DNA from: Exophiala sp. HKRS030
Taxonomy: Eukaryota > Ascomycota > Eurotiomycetes > Chaetothyriales > Herpotrichiellaceae
Assembly (NCBI GenBank): GCA_023897205.1
Contig: JAHWDD010000001.1
Span: 5,704,001 to 5,768,000 of the forward strand
Reading direction: 5' to 3'
DNA: 64,000 nt
Shown: in pieces, positions 33,714 to 43,568 of the stretch
How the letters are laid out: each line of letters opens with the position of its first letter
Numbering within the stretch: position 1 is the stretch's first letter
Notes under the pieces: model-generated
Database searches by the model: none
The model's input: the letters and a program-made list of their open reading frames with translations, nothing else
Told to the model about the DNA's origin: nothing
Position numbers and translations under genes: made by a program

Positions 33714-33743
33714 GGGGGGGGAGGGGGAGGGGGAGGGGGGGGA
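33714..33743 (+). repeat. G-rich tract, potential G-quadruplex
   Basis: Runs of five or more G are separated by single A residues (GGGGGAGGGGG pattern). At least four G-runs are close enough to fold a G-quadruplex on the + strand. Confidence 0.7.
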
Positions 33744-33984
33744 ATAAGGGTAAGGGGACGAGGAAAGGGGACAACGAAACACTCGTAAAAAGGTACCGCG
33801 GCCAGACAAATTCTTCACAAATATCTCTTCTGGTCCCCCATGTGTCAGATCGATGCACCGTATGAGAGGCATGTTGAGTTGAGTATCAGACACTTGACCG
33901 TCGGGACCTTCTCCACATGGCAAGACCTCGTACTCTCCGTACGTACTCGTACAATCCAGGAGATCAGTCGGAACTGTGCCGTGA

Positions 33985-34000
33985 TACTCCGTACTCCGTA
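33985..34000 (+). repeat. Two overlapping TACTCCGTA words
   Basis: TACTCCGTA occurs at 33985-33993 and again at 33992-34000, sharing two bases. They belong to a dispersed intergenic word counted in the findings. Confidence 0.9.
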
Positions 34001-34313
34001 GTCTTCTCCGCACAAAATAGCCCATAAGTTCGGCAATCAAGGCAAAGTCAACAACCATGAAGAGTTGGAGTCTCGGCAATATCAACAGCGGGCAATACTT
34101 TTGTTGAAATGTCGTAACAAGTTGCAAAGTCTAGGGATGAAATTGATCTCAGTTTCGAGCTTTCTGATAAAGTGTCGTGCGGCCGAACGAGGAAATCCAC
34201 CTAAACATCTAGTTCATCACGTATCTTACTCCTTGAGGATCACAAAGTTCCATCGTACATTGTGTACAACGAGGTCGACCAGGGCAAGTTCAAGTCATAG
34301 CCGACACGTCAAC

Positions 34314-35993
34314 ATGGGTTCTGTGGCACAACCGTTCAAGAAGCCGATTCCATACGAGGTACCAACTCGCGCCGAACGTTTTGCGTTTCAGTGGTTCTTA
34401 CCGTTGTTCTTCAGTTCAAAGACTCATCATTGATCGATACAAGATCGCTCATCGGGGGCCAATGGGTCGGAGCAGCGTCAGGAAAGACTTTCAAGCTTAC
34501 AGGTTAGTCCGACGACTGCCGAGCTTCTCTTTGGGACCATCCCTGACAAAGCTCGTCCTTTCCAGACCCGGAAGATGACGGTGAGATCTGTGATATCGCC
34601 GACCTCGATGGAGAAGACACCCGCCGGGCAATCGAGGCGGCCAGCCAGGCCTTTGAAACGTACAAACTTACTCCCCACAGGGAACGGCGATGGCTCATGC
34701 GAAAATGGGGAGACCTCATCAAGGCCAACAGAGAAGACCTCGCAGCCTTGAACACGCTTGAGCTGGGCATGCCTTACACCGAATCCCTGGCCAAGGTGCA
34801 ATATGCGGTTGACTTTGTGGATTGGTTCGAAGGTGCCGTGGAGCGGACTTTCGGCGAGACGATCCCGGCCTTTCGCGGGAGCAACAGGATCTTGACCATC
34901 AGGCAGCCACAAGGCGTGGTGGCGTGCATCACCCCGTGGAACTCACCACTGGCCATGGTGACGAGGAAGGTGGGGGCGGCCATTGCGGCGGGAAACACGG
35001 TCGTGTGCAAGCCCGCACCAGAAACACCATTGTGCGCCATCGCTTTGGCCAAGTTGTTCGAGCGCGCTGGAGGTCCTCCGGGCGTCTTCAACATTGTGAC
35101 GACCAGCCCTGCCAATACGCCGGCGGTCGGCCATCAGTTGTGCAGCCACAATGCTATTAGACATCTGAGCTTCACCGGTTCGACCGCCGTGGGCAAGATG
35201 CTGAACACCGAGTGTGCAAAGACGATCAAAAAGACAAGTTTGGAGTTGGGAGGATTGGCGCCGTTTATCGTGTTTGAAGATGCTGATGTCGACAAGGCCG
35301 TGGCAGGTAAGTGTCGTTACAACCACTCCCCCAACGTCTGACGTGGGCGACACCTGACGACTTTCAGGGCTGATCACCTCCAAATTTCGGTCTTCGGGGC
35401 AGACGTGTGTCTGTGCAAACCGTATCTACGTCCATTCTTCGATCCTGGACAAATTCGCCGATGCTCTGTCCGAAGGAGTCAAGAAGACATTCACCTACGG
35501 ATCCGTGTGGGACAAGAAGGTGAACTTTGGTCCTTTGTATGCTGGCAAGGGTATCGCCAAAGTTGCAGCTCACCTCGATGATGCGCTTAAGAATGGAGCC
35601 AAAGTTCATTCCGGCGGCAGAGATGACAGAGCCGGCCCTAATTTCTTCCCACCTACCGTCCTCAAAGGCGGAAGAGTAGGCATGAAGTTCATGGAGGAAG
35701 AGACGTTCGGGCCTCTGGCGTTTTTGGTCCCCTTCGACACCGAGGAAGAGGTCATCAAGATGGCAAACACTGCAGATGTTGGTCTCGCAGCCTATTTTTA
35801 TACCGAGGATATATCCAGGTTGTGGAGGGTCAGTGAAGCGTTAAAGGTCGGCATGGTTGGTGTCAGGGTTGGTTTGGTGAGTGCAGCGGAGGCACCTTTT
35901 GGCGGTGTGTTGGAGAGTGGACTGGGTCGAGAAGGCGGTATTGCTGCATTGGAGGAATATTTGGACATTAAGAGTATCACCATTGGACTTTGA
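34314..35993 (+). CDS. Succinate-semialdehyde-type aldehyde dehydrogenase
   Basis: This NAD(P)+-dependent aldehyde dehydrogenase most resembles succinate-semialdehyde dehydrogenases. The exons are 34314-34358, 34415-34502, 34566-35306 and 35368-35993 (499 residues). The first intron has a weak donor (GTACCA), but only this join gives the family N terminus leading into LIGGQWVGAASGKTF. Catalytic marks are present: PWNSPLAM, the Glu of SLELGG at about residue 271 and the nucleophile Cys of SSGQTC at about residue 305. The oxyanion and cofactor segments and EETFGPL are also intact. The usual Asn after ELGG is Leu here. The FGGVLESGLGREGG C terminus is standard. Its neighbours suggest oxidation of a semialdehyde made in the same pathway; the substrate is inferred only from family. 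Confidence 0.88.
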
Positions 35994-36334
35994 TTGTCTG
36001 AAGTGTTAGTAGATGGATGGTCTCGCATAATTGTTGTCACAGTGTTGGTGTCGGTGTTGATGATTGTAAGACTCGGGAATCCAGAAAGTGACGAGGATCG
36101 AGCGATGTCGGAAGCGCCTTGGCAAATTCTTCCACCTTAACGACTTCGCGCTCATTTCTATATCTTGAATTCCTCCACAATCACGACAACTCTAGAACTG
36201 AGACGTCTACTGTAATACGAATGCCTCGGGATAACGGTGACACCCTTAAGATTTCCTGGAGTTCAATTGCAAACTGAGTCCACTGCGTCGTGCCCGAAGT
36301 TCAACTGTACCAACCACAACCATTTCCATCTACA
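35994..36334. other. Intergenic region upstream of the OCD-family gene
   Basis: No gene is supported. This is a short promoter region of about 340 nt. Confidence 0.6.
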
Positions 36335-37339
36335 ATGCTCATCCTCAAGGAACGCGATGTGTACGGCTTGCTGTCTGATCTCACGGTCCCAGAATGTCGA
36401 CGACTTCTTGACAGCATGCATAACGTCCTCCGAGAATATACACGCACGAAGCATGCGGCGGCGTCGAACCGCTCAATACATCAACCGCTTCGAACAGTCA
36501 TCACCACTAAGCTCGGAAACACCGCATTATTCATGCCCTCGTCCGTAACGACGACCACGGGCATGAAGGTAGTCACTGTCAGCCAAGCAGGCTTGAAAGG
36601 AGCCATTAATGTGTTTTCTCCCGACGGAACGCTACTGGGTCTTCTGAACGCCGATCACGTCACGGCCTTCCGGACCGCCTTGGCCGTTATGATTCCCTAT
36701 GTGCGATATCCGTATTCAAAGGATAACATCGTCGTCTTTGGCGCGGGGAGACAGGCAGAATGGCACCTCAAATTGGCTTTGCTGTTGGGCGAGGGTGCAG
36801 TGAAGCATGTCACGGTCGTCAATCGGAGTACACCACGAACCATGGAACAATTGTTCGAGACGTTGCGACAAAAGTATCCAGGAACCTCTTTCGAGATGCT
36901 TCTAAAGACAGACTCGGATTACAATGCAAAACTAGAAGAACGTCTTAAAGCGTCCAATGTGGTGTGTTGTACCACACCCGCAACCGAGCCTCATTTCCCG
37001 GCCTCATATCTCGACCACAATCCACGCTACATCTCACTCATTGGATCGTACAAGCCAGAGATGCAGGAAGTTGATGCCGAGACGCTGCTCTCGGGTGAAT
37101 ACATCTACGTCGACACCGAGGAGGGATGCCTTTCGGAAGCAGGAGAGCTGATCAAAGCGAATGTGCAAGAGCATCAATTGATCGAGCTAGGTGAACTTCT
37201 TAGCGACAAGCCATTTGCACTTCAAGGGAACCTTGTGTTCAAGTGTGTTGGCATGGGAATTATGGATACCGTCGTGGGCGGAGACCTTCTTCAAATGGCC
37301 ACAGAGAAAGACGTTGGGCTAGTCGTGGACGACTTTTGA
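36335..37339 (+). CDS. Ornithine cyclodeaminase / mu-crystallin family protein
   Basis: This is a 334-residue single-exon protein of the OCD/mu-crystallin family. The N-terminal half carries MKVVTVSQAG and the GLLNADHVTAFRTALAV segment (family D/N-AD...TA-RTA motif). The Rossmann segment VVFGAGRQAEWHL follows at about residue 130, and a C-terminal GDLLQM stretch closes the fold. The family ranges from ornithine cyclodeaminase to ketimine, pyrroline-2-carboxylate and alanine dehydrogenases and EutC-like ectoine catabolism proteins, so the reaction cannot be fixed. The ATG at 36335 was chosen because the upstream frame has no earlier ATG. It is convergent with the dioxygenase gene, with 39 nt between the stop codons, so the transcripts probably overlap. 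Confidence 0.88.
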   Translation: MLILKERDVYGLLSDLTVPECRRLLDSMHNVLREYTRTKHAAASNRSIHQPLRTVITTKLGNTALFMPSSVTTTTGMKVVTVSQAGLKGAINVFSPDGTLLGLLNADHVTAFRTALAVMIPYVRYPYSKDNIVVFGAGRQAEWHLKLALLLGEGAVKHVTVVNRSTPRTMEQLFETLRQKYPGTSFEMLLKTDSDYNAKLEERLKASNVVCCTTPATEPHFPASYLDHNPRYISLIGSYKPEMQEVDAETLLSGEYIYVDTEEGCLSEAGELIKANVQEHQLIELGELLSDKPFALQGNLVFKCVGMGIMDTVVGGDLLQMATEKDVGLVVDDF

Positions 37340-37378
37340 AAATGGGTTGGAGAATAAAAGCTGCCGTCCACTCCCTCC

Positions 37379-38448
37379 CTACACACCATCTCCGAAAGCG
37401 TAGTCCTTCCCCCACCGAGTATCCCACGGTTTCGACTGATCAACGAACCTCAAATCGGTTCCTAGTCGGATCTTATTATCTGGGTCATGGTTGATGGTAG
37501 AGGCATGGATCTATTTCATCCGTTAACAATGGTCAATCAACGTCTGGGGAATGGGTTATGGTTACATACCGCATAAGCGTTGTGGAGGACAACGTCTCCG
37601 GCTTCATACTCGGTCAACAACCATCGACGATTGTATCGCTTACCAAACTCCGACGGACCGTCAGCGAGGAGCCCACCACTCATCATGTTTTGATTGAAGG
37701 CATTCTTGGCTTCTTCATCACTCAGCCCGCTTGCTTTGGCCTTTTTGGTGAATTGTGTTTCGATCTCTGCGCCCAAAGTGTGGCCCTTTTCGAGATATAT
37801 CAAGCCACCTCCTTGTCTGGATATGTCGCCGACAGGGATCCAAGCAGTCACCGCGGTGTCCTCGCCGTATCGTAGGAAGATCTGATCATAGTGCACTCCG
37901 ATCGCTTTGTTCCCTGGTGTATTGTTCCGCAAGAGTGTCCGGCGGATACCCAGTGTGTTGTCGCCCCAACCTGTCAGTTTAGCGATATAGTCCCGTAGAG
38001 CAGGATGCTTGCAAAAGTCTTCCTTGTACCAATGCTCCGTGTGGGCTTGAAGAGCCAGGTCGACGAAACATTGAGCGACTTCAGGATGTGGTCCGGTTGG
38101 ACGACCGTTCGAATCGGTGAAGCCTGCGCCAATGCCGGGGAAGTCGAGCTTGTCCTTGGACGAGTCAAAAATACCGTCCACCGGGTCCGTTCCTGGTTTC
38201 AGGACGCCACTGGGCGCCAGGAGCTTGAAGTACTCTTCTCTGGCTTTCAGGACGTCGGCGCGAGGTAGTAGGCCTTTGAGAAAGAGATAGCCATCCTCTC
38301 TAAATCGCCGGCGCACCTCCTCGATGGGAGCGTCGAGTGTCGTAGGTGTCAAATCAGTCCATTCCTCTGGGCTCAGCGGCCCGTCGTTGACGAACAACTT
38401 TTCGCCGCCGAATATCTGTTCAGCTTCGGGTGACTCTGCGTGAGGCAT
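37379..38448 (-). CDS. PhyH-type (phytanoyl-CoA dioxygenase family) protein
   Basis: This is an Fe(II)/2-oxoglutarate dioxygenase-like protein. The exons on the minus strand are 38448-37570 and 37510-37379 (336 residues). The 59-nt intron runs from GTATGT to AATAG and joins HNAYA to IHASTINHD in phase 0. An iron-binding HYDQ (H-x-D) lies in AIGVHYDQIFLRYG. The distal His is in the DVVLHN segment just before the intron, and the RLGTDLRFVD segment follows it. PhyH enzymes hydroxylate acyl-CoAs or small polar metabolites (ectoine hydroxylase is a relative); no targeting signal is visible. It is the only minus-strand gene of the proposed cluster. The start at MPHAES was chosen because the preceding in-frame codons have no ATG. 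Confidence 0.87.
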
Positions 38449-38864
38449 TTTCAGCGACTGGCTATGGAACAAGGAAATTACGACACCAGCGAGTATCCTG
38501 GAAATGATCAGAATATGTGTTTGATTTGCGGCAAAGTGTTTGTGAAATCTTATATACCGGATTGCCGCTGTCTCGAGTGAAAATGGAACAAGTATCTAGT
38601 GGACCCTCGACAGGACTCTAACGTGTTGGCCTACGAAGGACGGAGGATTGCCCTCTATTTAGCCACCGATCGACGTCGGGAATTTCCTTTTTTCAGCACC
38701 CATCAGATTCGCAGATCCAGAAGACCTCAAGCTGGTGGATGTTCTCCTCTTCTTCCCCCGTTTTCGACTAAAAGAGCAATGAATCCCGCAACCTTCAAGT
38801 TGTTTCTCCTTCTCCCCCGCCTCGCTTGTATTCCATTCCGTGAATCTGGGGATGTTGGTGCGCC
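38449..38864. other. Divergent promoter of dioxygenase and Zn2Cys6 regulator
   Basis: No gene is supported. This 416-nt stretch separates the dioxygenase and the regulator, which are transcribed away from each other, so it is probably a shared promoter. Confidence 0.6.
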
Positions 38865-40682
38865 ATGTCCTGCGAACGATGCAGGGAGCGTCACACTAAA
38901 TGTATGGATCTGTCTGCATGGAGTACACGTGCCAACGTACACTAACGAATTTCAGGTGACGACCGACAGCCACGATGTAGTCGTTGTGAGAAGGCAGGCC
39001 GACAGTGCAAGCGGACATCGAAAAGGTCGCTTCGAGTGGCAGTGAGGCCTACCGGGTTCGCGGTCCATCAGACTTGGGTGCCGGTCCCGCCTCGAGGTGG
39101 GTGATTGCGGTTGATGACAACTCCTGGAAGCAATCTGACCATTGCAACAGTGGATTTTGTAGACGAAAGTGCTGCATTGGTGTCAAGCGAGACAAGTTGG
39201 AGGGACTGTGAAACCGGACGTCCAGAGCGAGAACATGCGGAATCTGTGACATCCACCGGGACCGCTGCCGGGATCTCTCTTCGAAGCCCGGCCAGTGCAG
39301 CTGCACAGAATGACGAGAATGCCAATCTGTTTGGAGTGTCCGATGAAGCGTTCCAGCAGCAGGTTCAATCACCCTTTGCCACGAGACAAGGTGCCGATTT
39401 GATGCGATACTTTGTCGACCACTGTGCGTGCTTCTTCGACTTTAGTGACTCTCGTCGGCATTTCGCCTGCGACGTGCCCCAGCGAGCGAGGAGAAATGGA
39501 ATGTTGGCGAATGCCATGCTGGCATTGGCGGCCCGTCATCGGAGTCGAACCCGTCATTACGATTCCTACATCTCGGATCGTTACTACCACGAGTGCTTGC
39601 AAGCGTTGATACCGAGGCTCGGAGATTCTGCAGCGATCAAGGACGACGAATTGCTAGCAGCTGTGGTCATTCTCCGGCTTCTCGAGGAGATGGATGGTCA
39701 GTGACACATCTGCCACATGGCCATGGAGGACTAACGTCGGGCTCTACATAGTATCAATTGTCGGATCAGATCCTCAGGGCCATCTCATGGGGACTCAGGC
39801 CATCATAACGGCTTCGCAAATACAGTCTCCTTCACCCGTCACGTCACTACGCAAAGCATGTTACTGGGGTGCATTTCGGCAAGAGATCTTCATGTCCTTG
39901 ACTTTTCAAAGACCATTCAAGCTCCGCCTGCCTAACCTGGCGCCGTCGGTGTCGTCGGCTGATGACTGGGAGTGGTCCCTGAAAGCAACCTATCTGTGTG
40001 GAAAGGTACAAGAGTTTGTGTTTGGAGACGATGTTGCGAATGCCGACGAGTACCATCGATTAACTCGCGAGGTTGGCGCGTGGAAAAGGGAGCGGCCAAC
40101 GGGATTCGACCCCATGTATCAAGACTCGTGCGTAGAGGCTGGTTCATTTCCAGAGATTCGCCTCCACATGGACTGTCACGGTAAGTGCATGCCGCTCGAC
40201 CCTGGCCATGGAACTTGACTGATGTGGTGTTCAAGTCATGGGCTGGCAGTACATATCGATGGCGCACCTCCTTCTGATTGTCCACCAACCATTACCCAGA
40301 GTTGGACCGCGTCACAAAGAGGCATTGCAAAGCATGGAGGAGGCAGCAATTGCCGAAGTCAAAACAATTTGCGGCGTCGCCATGTCCAATTCCCAAACCG
40401 CACCGGCACAACTAGTTGCATGCATGGCCATCACCTTATGTGAGCTAAGATCTCCTGGTCATTCATTCCAGATCGTCCGTGAGGAAACTAACTTTTTTCC
40501 CTTCACCAGTTGGGGATCGTTTCGTGTCGCGGTCCGAACAAGCGCTGTTGCGAGAGATGCTCATTCGGACGGAGAAAAGCACCGGGTGGCCGACATTGTC
40601 AGCACAGCAACAGCTCGAAAGATGCTGGCACTGGGATATGAGAAAGTCCAGCTCGTCGATCCGAGAACCGAGTTCTGTCTGA
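38865..40682 (+). CDS. Zn2Cys6 transcription factor
   Basis: This fungal binuclear-cluster regulator has six exons: 38865-38901, 38956-39096, 39151-39696, 39752-40180, 40236-40439 and 40510-40682 (509 residues). The zinc cluster sits at the extreme N terminus with spacing C-x2-C-x6-C-x6-C-x2-C-x6-C, split by intron 1 within the third Cys codon. A FVDE segment and the fungal-specific regulator region follow (RRNGMLANAMLALAARHRS, LLAAVVILRLLEEMD, ACMAIT, WPT...QQQLERCW). All introns are 54-70 nt with good branch sites. Intron 2 is 54 nt and hides an in-frame stop, so retention would truncate the protein. It lies between the dioxygenase and transporter genes and is the likely local regulator of the cluster. 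Confidence 0.88.
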
Positions 40683-41032
40683 CTCCATGGGGCTCCGCAG
40701 ATGAACCAGCCATCAACCAATATGCAATGTTTGTCGGGCTAGCCCAAATGGGACGACATCGGGTTAGAGAGTCCGATGATCAGCGACAGTCCAGAAACTG
40801 CGTTCCCACCACACACAGAACGAACTTGCAGAACCCGTAGCGGCCAGCGGAGAGTGGCCCATGGGGTTCTGGCGTGTCCACTACTTATGGCCATCGTTTT
40901 AGGAGTATAAATAAAAGCCGTGTGGTGCTTTGTTGCCGGTGCCCGACGGGTACAACTTCTTCTCATCTTGTTTGTGTCTACCGGGCTCTCTCGCTCTCAC
41001 ACACAGCGCCTTCCTCACCAGTCTTCTTCAAC
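40683..41032. other. Promoter of the MFS transporter
   Basis: No gene is supported. It contains the transporter TATA box (40906-40916). Confidence 0.6.
40906..40916 (+). promoter_or_regulatory. TATA box of the MFS transporter gene
   Basis: TATAAATAAAA lies about 120 nt upstream of the transporter ATG, followed by a CT-rich initiator region. A strong TATA fits an inducible gene. Confidence 0.6.
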
Positions 41033-42791
41033 ATGTTCAATATCAAGCAAACCAAACTTATACGCCCTCCGCCTGGCCACGATGTGGATCGACCCAGGCC
41101 GGCCAACCTGACATATGTATACCTCGTTACCGCTTTTGTGTCCCTTGGTGCGCTTTTGTTTGGCTACGACCAGGGCGTGATGGGAACAATCGTCGCGGAT
41201 GAGCGATGGATACAATTGATGAGGCCCAAAAACTCCTGGGTGACTGGAGCCGTGGTGTCTCTCTACGACGTTGGTTGCTTCATAGGTGCCATGAGTATCG
41301 GGTATCTAGCAGACTCTTGCGGGAGAGAAAGGACTTTGTCCATTGCTAGCGTCGTGTTCATCGTTGGGGCGGTCATCCAGTCGGCTTCATATGATGTGCC
41401 CACCATCACTGTTGGGAGGATCATTCTCGGGTAAGTTTTTGCTGTGCTTGGCTACGCCCAGGTTTTTCTTTTCTTTTGACACTACCACTGGGGCACGACT
41501 CGCTTGTCACCATGGCGCCCTGACTCTTGAAAGCTCTGTGTTGAACAGTTTGATTAACTGGACTCATTGTTAGGTACGGTGTCGGAGCGTGCGCCGCAGG
41601 TGTTCCCTTGTACGTTTCCGAACTGGCCCCTCCGGCGATCCGGGGGAGGATCATCGGCATCGAACAGATGATTTTGTGTCTGGGGGAATTGATCGCCTTC
41701 TGGCTCGACTATGGGTTTTCCTACCTGAGTATCCCCGACTGGTGGCGCATCCCGCTCGCGATCCAGGTGGTTCCCGCGGCGCTTTTGGCTGTGGGGTGCT
41801 GGCTGTGGGTGCCTCCCAGTCCGAGGTGGCTGGTCCAACAGGACCGACACGAGTGCGCCAGGGAAGTTCTCGCTCGACTGCACGGCGACGAGGCGGCGGA
41901 ACTCGAGATGCAAGAAATCGCCGAGAACGTGGCTTTCGAAAAGACCGTGACCATGGCCGGGTGGATGGACATGTTTCGCTGGCCCGTCCTGAGGGTCACG
42001 TTACTGGGAACGGGCGTTCAATTCTTTCAACAAATCACGGGGACGAACTCGATCTTGTATTACTCCCCTTCGTTGTTTCAACGTGGAGGGATCGAAAACG
42101 CACACACCCGGAACCTCGCCACGGGAGGTATTGGAATCGTCCTGTTCGTTTTTGCCTGGGTACCCATTTTTGTTTTTGACAGACTAGGTCGAAAAACTTG
42201 GTTACAAATCGGTGTGATAGGGATGATGTGTTCAATGATTGGTATTACAGGTATGTTCACCGTGCAGGGATTGATATGGAGTGACAACACAAAGGCTGAC
42301 CATATTGAAAAACAAAAGTCCTTCAGTGGCACGCTGAACATTTTCCGGGAAACAGTGGAAATTACGCCATCATCGTCTTCCCTTATCTGTTCTATGTCAG
42401 TTTCAACATCAGTTGGGGTGTAGGGTCTTGGACCTACGCGAGCGAGATCTTCCCCGTCACGTACCGCGCAAAGGGGAACGCCATATCGACCATGGCCCTG
42501 TGGTCGGGTTGTTACATCGTGGCCCAGGCGAGCCCTCCCATCGGGTCCGCCATCGGCTGGGGTCTGTACATCATCTACTCGGGCATCTGCGTCCTGGCGT
42601 TTGTGTTCGTGCGGTACGCCATGGTCGAGACCCAAGGAAAGACCCTCGAGGAGATGAGTCGGTTGTTTGGCATCGAGGAGAAGTTCGCGGTCCGGAGTGG
42701 CATCGACCCGGCGTCGGCGTTTCACCATGACAAGAACAACAACAACAAACAGGTCATCATGCAAGAGCGCGTCGAGGAAGTGAACAAATGA
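41033..42791 (+). CDS. MFS sugar-type transporter
   Basis: This is a twelve-helix sugar-porter-family plasma-membrane protein. Visible marks are FGYDQGVMGT in helix 1, the GYLADSCGRER loop, PPSPRWL, QQITGTNSILYYSP in helix 7, FDRLGRK and the C-terminal ETQGKTLEEM. The exons are 41033-41430, 41574-about 42317 and 42356-42791 (about 525 residues). The first intron (143 nt) is clear. The second intron is uncertain. The best-looking donor, GTATGT at 42251, puts the last exon out of frame; a frame-keeping join needs a weak donor at 42318 (38-nt intron) or at 42255 (GTTCAC, 101 nt). The join must restore NYAIIVFPYLFY of helix 11. Substrate is unknown; it is the likely uptake component of the cluster. 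Confidence 0.83.
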
Positions 42792-43568
42792 CTACAATGA
42801 GGTAGAAAACCCAAAAACAATCAGCGGTAGAAAGAGGCGCTTGACGATGAGAGTCTATGATGTTCTTATCACCCACAAGAAGATCCGTAGATGGCGAGGC
42901 GACGTGCTACCCAAATCCAACCACCAAGTCATGTTGGTTTGTCGCCTTTTCCAGTACAACTGTGTAAAGAGTCTCGAGATAATGGAAATGAGACAGGCCA
43001 CGCAATGCAGAGATCCGTTGTCCACCTAATGACATGAGGTTCAGGCTGCGTCATCCAAAGTCCCCCGGGGAGTCGTCTTGTGAATTTGCAGGTGTGTAGA
43101 ATGACAAGACTGGATCTAAATCCACTGCTTGTGTATGTGATGGGACTGATCGAGATTGCAAGACATGCATACAAAGTCGGAGACATCACTGATACTCTCG
43201 AGCACATCATCAACCCAAATGGCGGACGAGAACCAGCGTCTTCATCCGAGAAAGATACCGAGTGTGTCCTTGCTGCGCGAGTCACAGCCCATTCATGATC
43301 CTCGAAGCTGGCTGTCTCATATTCTCTGGGACGGTTGGCCTGCGTAGCGCGTCCCAAGCCTTGTTCGGCCAGCCATGGTTCTCCCTCAGTTTGACCTGAA
43401 GCTTGGTGGTGTGAGCAGGATGCCCGACGCCTCGACTCGTTGGGTAGCGCGTTTGAGTAGAAGTTGGTGGTGTCGAGAAGAATCTGCTGTTTCTCGTCCA
43501 TAGTACCAACTGCATCGAGTTGTCCAGTGATGAATTGTGATTTCCATGGGCTTGAGCAGATCAAAATC
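42792..43568. other. Convergent intergenic region, transporter / XPD
   Basis: No gene is supported. The stretch holds the 3' ends of the transporter and of the convergent XPD helicase gene. Confidence 0.55.

Larger units (their letters stand above)
33500..34313. other. Intergenic region with G-rich tract
   Basis: No gene is supported. It contains a degenerate GAGTC/GAGTT pentamer run (about 33507-33560), a long G-rich tract (33714-33743) and two overlapping TACTCCGTA words (33985-34000). Confidence 0.6.
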
